Source of the DNA: a candidate division WWE3 bacterium RIFCSPLOWO2_01_FULL_39_13
GTDB lineage: Bacteria > Patescibacteriota > WWE3 > 2-01-FULL-39-13
NCBI GenBank assembly: GCA_001772665.1
Contig: MEVH01000002.1
Coordinates: 12,928-21,230 of the forward strand
Direction: 5' to 3'
DNA length: 8,303 nt
A model generated the notes under the pieces. The model was not told the DNA's origin. It made no database searches and worked only from the letters and a program-made list of their open reading frames with translations. Positions 6,143 through 8,303 of this stretch are shown here, piece by piece (the stretch's first letter is position 1; the number at the start of each line of letters is the position of its first letter). The translations under genes and the position numbers were made by a program.

Positions 6143-7159
6143 TTAATTTGACGCTGTCTTTTTAATTTGTTCTTTGGCCCAGTCTAAAAGCTTTGTGGTG
6201 TCTCTGAAACGATCCTGCGATCCAAGAATAATAATCATAATTTCATCGGACTTGTTCTCATAAAGATAAGCCAGGCATTCGCCTGCACTATCTGTGTATC
6301 CTGTTTTTATTCCGATGGTGCCGGGAATAGTAAACAGCAGTTCGTTGGTATTTATAAGCTTGTATGCTGATCCGGAATTTAAAGCTTTTACTGTTACTTC
6401 GCGTGTCCCGGTAATCTTTCTAAATACGTTTGATTTTACCGCCTCTTTTGCAAGCAGCTCTAAATCGTCGACAGTAGAAAACTGGTGTTCGCCACGGTCA
6501 AAGCCTATTTCGTTTTCATAAATTGTATTTACCATTCCAAGGTCGGTGGCTTCTTGATTCATTTTCTCTACAAAATCAGCTTCGGTCCCAATGCTTGCTA
6601 TCGCACACGCAGCGTCTGCTCCTGATCTTACCAGGAGTCCGTATAAAACGTCTTCGAGAGTAAAGACATCGTTGGCTTTAAATCCTGCTTTGCTCCCTTC
6701 TAGCTTTGTGCATTTTTCAGGTATAATTACTGGTTTTTCAAGATCATACTCACGAAGGGCGATCACAGCCGTCATGATTTTTGTTACTGACGCCGGCGGA
6801 TAGGGTACTTTTGGATTTTTGGCATACATCCTTATGTTTTCCCTTAAATTTGTCACAGAGTAAGCATTGGCGGTTATATCAGGAGGAGGATCAATATATG
6901 GCGCTGTATAAGGCTTTTCGATGGGAGCGGTATCTTCTCCTTGCTGCTGTCCTGGCTGGGAGTCAGCAGAATTCTCATTTTCTGTATTTAGCGGGTGCTG
7001 ATATCTGGCTGAAATTCCTATCCCCAAAAGAGCAATAGCCATAATGCTGATAAGGATCATAGGGAAAGCCGATATTACGGTCTGGTAGAAATGCTTAATC
7101 TGCAATTTTCTTTTACTGCTAAGTTTATTTTCGTGCTTTTTCGTGCTTTTAAATGTCAT
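6143..7159 (-). CDS. Membrane-anchored D-alanyl-D-alanine carboxypeptidase family protein (peptidase S11), SxN motif altered
   Basis: Enzymes of this family (DacA/PBP5-like) trim the terminal D-Ala from peptidoglycan stem peptides outside the membrane. The 338-residue protein has a basic cytoplasmic N-terminus, one membrane span at about 29-51, a Pro/Gln/Glu-rich linker (about 55-95) and the catalytic domain. The nucleophile motif is SVTK (S124, K127) and the third motif KTG lies at 285-287 in GTIGIKTGYTDSAGECLAYL. The second motif, usually SGN or SAN, reads SGA (179-181) in LLVRSGADAACAIA; the codon is clearly GCA. The C-terminal PBP5 beta domain is absent, so attachment is through the N-terminus. 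The start overlaps the upstream deacylase gene by 11 nt, with AGGAG only 3 nt before the ATG, which suggests translational coupling. A 10-bp tandem repeat lies in codons 3-10. Family assignment is firm; carboxypeptidase activity is inferred and may be altered. Confidence 0.88.
   Translation of the reverse strand: MTFKSTKKHENKLSSKRKLQIKHFYQTVISAFPMILISIMAIALLGIGISARYQHPLNTENENSADSQPGQQQGEDTAPIEKPYTAPYIDPPPDITANAYSVTNLRENIRMYAKNPKVPYPPASVTKIMTAVIALREYDLEKPVIIPEKCTKLEGSKAGFKANDVFTLEDVLYGLLVRSGADAACAIASIGTEADFVEKMNQEATDLGMVNTIYENEIGFDRGEHQFSTVDDLELLAKEAVKSNVFRKITGTREVTVKALNSGSAYKLINTNELLFTIPGTIGIKTGYTDSAGECLAYLYENKSDEIMIIILGSQDRFRDTTKLLDWAKEQIKKTASN
7131..7150. repeat. 10-bp tandem duplication at the 5' end of the S11 peptidase gene
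   Basis: TCGTGCTTTT occurs twice head to tail (7131-7140 and 7141-7150), and the identity extends three T further at the left. On the coding strand this is AAAAGCACGA twice, read in two different frames in codons 3-10. Since 10 is not a multiple of 3, gain or loss of one copy would shift the peptidase frame. Confidence 0.85.
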
Positions 7160-7610
7160 AATCTCCTGTTTCTGGAGTGACTAGATTCTCCCAGTCTTTG
7201 GTTTTCATTTCAATGCTTATTGATCTATCGCCGGCATTAAAGTCAATAATATCATTATTTAGTAAATTCCTGGTCGTATAGATAGGGATGGGAGGGTCAA
7301 AAAAACTGCCGAAAGGAGGAATTCCCCCGACTTCTGCTCCGCTTATTCCCTTTGCTTCTTCAGGCGAGGCGAATTTTAGATCTTTGATGCCAAGATTCTG
7401 TTTCAGGGTTTTTGTGTTTACTTTTTTATCTCCTGGGACTACTACCATTATCGGTTTGCCGTCGGCGATAAGTATCATAGCCTTGGCGCCGGCGGAAATG
7501 TTAGTGCCCCTGACTTTCGCGGCCTCTTCACTTGTCCGCACCGGCTCGTGGTGGAACTCCCGGTAGCTGATATTCTTTTCTTGTAGTAGTTCTTTTATCT
7601 TCGTATACAT
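7149..7610 (-). CDS. YbaK/EbsC-like aminoacyl-tRNA deacylase (trans-editing protein)
   Basis: A 153-residue cytoplasmic protein of the YbaK/ProX family, free-standing relatives of the ProRS insertion domain that hydrolyse mischarged tRNAs. Visible family marks are a short helix pair (YTKIKELLQEKNISY), SEEAAKVRG, the strand GAKAMILI with the conserved lysine K43, VVVPGDKKVNTKTL (57-69), SPEEAKGISGAEVGGIPPFG (82-101) and FNAGDRSISIEM (124-135). The ATG at 7610 is chosen because the frame is open further upstream but there would run over the aspS 3' end and encodes unrelated sequence; no Shine-Dalgarno is seen. It starts 35 nt after the aspS stop and overlaps the S11 peptidase start, so the three minus-strand genes are probably one operon. 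The tRNA it edits (Pro, Ala or another) cannot be told from sequence. Position next to a synthetase gene fits a quality-control role. Confidence 0.88.
   Translation of the reverse strand: MYTKIKELLQEKNISYREFHHEPVRTSEEAAKVRGTNISAGAKAMILIADGKPIMVVVPGDKKVNTKTLKQNLGIKDLKFASPEEAKGISGAEVGGIPPFGSFFDPPIPIYTTRNLLNNDIIDFNAGDRSISIEMKTKDWENLVTPETGDYDI
7163..7167 (-). promoter_or_regulatory. Possible ribosome binding site for the S11 peptidase gene
   Basis: AGGAG on the coding strand lies inside the end of the deacylase gene, 3 nt before the peptidase ATG at 7159. It is the only Shine-Dalgarno-like sequence seen just before a start in the window, but the spacing is shorter than the usual 5-9 nt. It may instead matter only for re-initiation after the upstream gene. 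Confidence 0.3.
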
Positions 7611-7645
7611 GATAAACGACTCTGAACGCTGGTTACGAGATGAGC

Positions 7646-8303
7646 CTACGGGGTTACTCTCTTTACATCTCTTGGTACGAAGGTTGCCTCTTTCACCGAA
7701 TTCAGCCCCAGTATTCCCATTATTATCCGCCCCGGACCAATACCGGCTCCGCCATGCGGAGGACAACCGTATTTGAAAAAACTGAGATAATCTTTCAGTG
7801 TTTCTAGAGACATCCCTCTTTCATCGGCCTGTTTTATCAGGACATCATATCTGTGTTCCCGCTGGGCAAGTGTTGTTATTTCTACTCCTTCATAAATGAG
7901 GTCGGCACTTTTAGAAAATTCATTGTTTTTGCCGTATCTCATATGGTAAAAAGCCCGGTCTTCCTGTGGCCAGTCATATACAAATAAAAATTCATGTCCT
8001 GTTTCATTTTTTACGATTTTGTTTATTTCTCTTTCTTCTTCGGGAGTTAAATCGCCTGCTTTTTCGGACTTTATGTCTGCTTTGGCCAGTTTTTCTTTGG
8101 CCTCTTTCATTGTCAGTTTTGGAAATGGAGTTTTCGGCACTGTAATATCAAGACCCGGAAAATCTTTTTTGATGCGTTCAAATCCTGAAACTATCATATT
8201 TTCCTCCTCTGCCATTACATCCATATGTGAATCGATGTAGGATATTTCGAAGTCCCAGCCTGTGAATTCAGTCATGTGGCGCGTGGTAAAAGATTGTTCA
8301 GCT
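7646..8303 (-). CDS. aspS: Archaeal-type aspartyl-tRNA synthetase, 5'-truncated by the window edge
   Basis: The 218 visible residues are the C-terminal half of a class IIb synthetase that charges tRNA-Asp, and in bacteria with this type perhaps also tRNA-Asn. The frame is open to the right edge, beginning AEQSFTTRHMTEFTGWDFE, the motif 2 segment whose leading Arg lies outside. Further marks are GHEFLFVYDWPQEDRAFYHM, GVEITTLAQREHRYD, the PPHGG of the active site, motif 3 GAGIGPGRIIM, and the terminal FVPRDVKRVTP typical of AspRS rather than AsnRS. There is no bacterial-type GAD insertion in the visible part, so this is the compact archaeal/eukaryotic form. In motif 3 the residue before the conserved Arg is Gly rather than the usual Glu. 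About half the protein (anticodon-binding domain and motif 1) is missing. The stop TAG is followed 35 nt later by the deacylase start. AsnRS is the main alternative. Confidence 0.88.
   Translation of the reverse strand, partial: AEQSFTTRHMTEFTGWDFEISYIDSHMDVMAEEENMIVSGFERIKKDFPGLDITVPKTPFPKLTMKEAKEKLAKADIKSEKAGDLTPEEEREINKIVKNETGHEFLFVYDWPQEDRAFYHMRYGKNNEFSKSADLIYEGVEITTLAQREHRYDVLIKQADERGMSLETLKDYLSFFKYGCPPHGGAGIGPGRIIMGILGLNSVKEATFVPRDVKRVTP

Noticed and set aside
7611..7766. Upstream extension of the deacylase gene to an ATG at 7766
   Set aside because: The extra 52 residues overlap the aspS 3' end and continue through the spacer with sequence unlike the YbaK family. The family N-terminus begins at the ATG at 7610.
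1..8303. Recoded TGA (Gly) as in Gracilibacteria/SR1
   Set aside because: TGA ends recF and ruvX at the normal family C-termini, and all genes are intact with TGA as stop.
1..8303. tRNA genes, CRISPR arrays, insertion sequences, riboswitches
   Set aside because: Almost all sequence is coding, and the three gaps (1003-1048, 5555-5653, 6074-6142) are too short or lack the needed folds or repeats.

Overview
The window is a compact, bacterial-type, moderately AT-rich segment with two convergent gene blocks and almost no spacer DNA. Several features point to a member of the Patescibacteria (CPR), perhaps the Microgenomates side: a cut-down alanyl-tRNA synthetase of 607 residues, an FtsA/PilM-type actin-fold protein paired with a single-pass 'baseplate-J-like' membrane protein, an archaeal-type aspartyl-tRNA synthetase, and gene starts mostly without Shine-Dalgarno sequences. 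This lineage call is inferred from recalled family features, not from a search. TGA ends recF and ruvX at the expected protein ends and does not interrupt any gene, so the standard bacterial code fits.

Plus strand, 1-6073: the 3' part of recF (start lies left of the window), alaS, an FtsA-like/PilM-like ATPase gene, a gene for a bitopic membrane protein, and ruvX. A perfect extended -10 box overlaps the recF stop and probably drives alaS. The alaS, FtsA-like and membrane-protein genes are separated by 5 nt and 1 nt and look like one operon. A 98-bp gap before ruvX holds a TATAAT box buried in a 37-bp imperfect dyad.

Minus strand, 8303-6143: the 3' half of an archaeal-type aspS (start right of the window), a YbaK/EbsC-like trans-editing aminoacyl-tRNA deacylase, and an N-terminally anchored D-Ala-D-Ala carboxypeptidase (peptidase S11) that overlaps the deacylase gene by 11 nt. 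The 69 bp between the convergent ruvX and carboxypeptidase genes show no convincing terminator.

Functionally the window mixes DNA repair (RecF, RuvX), translation fidelity (AlaRS with its own editing core, AspRS, YbaK-type deacylase) and cell envelope (S11 peptidase, FtsA-like/membrane pair). The most interesting candidate system is the FtsA-like ATPase plus membrane-protein pair, which has the same architecture as PilM-PilN (cytoplasmic actin-fold protein plus bitopic partner) without recognisable pilus genes nearby. Other points worth checking are the promoter-spanning dyad before ruvX, the loss of the SxN asparagine in the S11 peptidase, a strong 27-bp inverted repeat inside the membrane-protein gene just before its membrane segment, and a 10-bp tandem repeat at the start of the peptidase gene.
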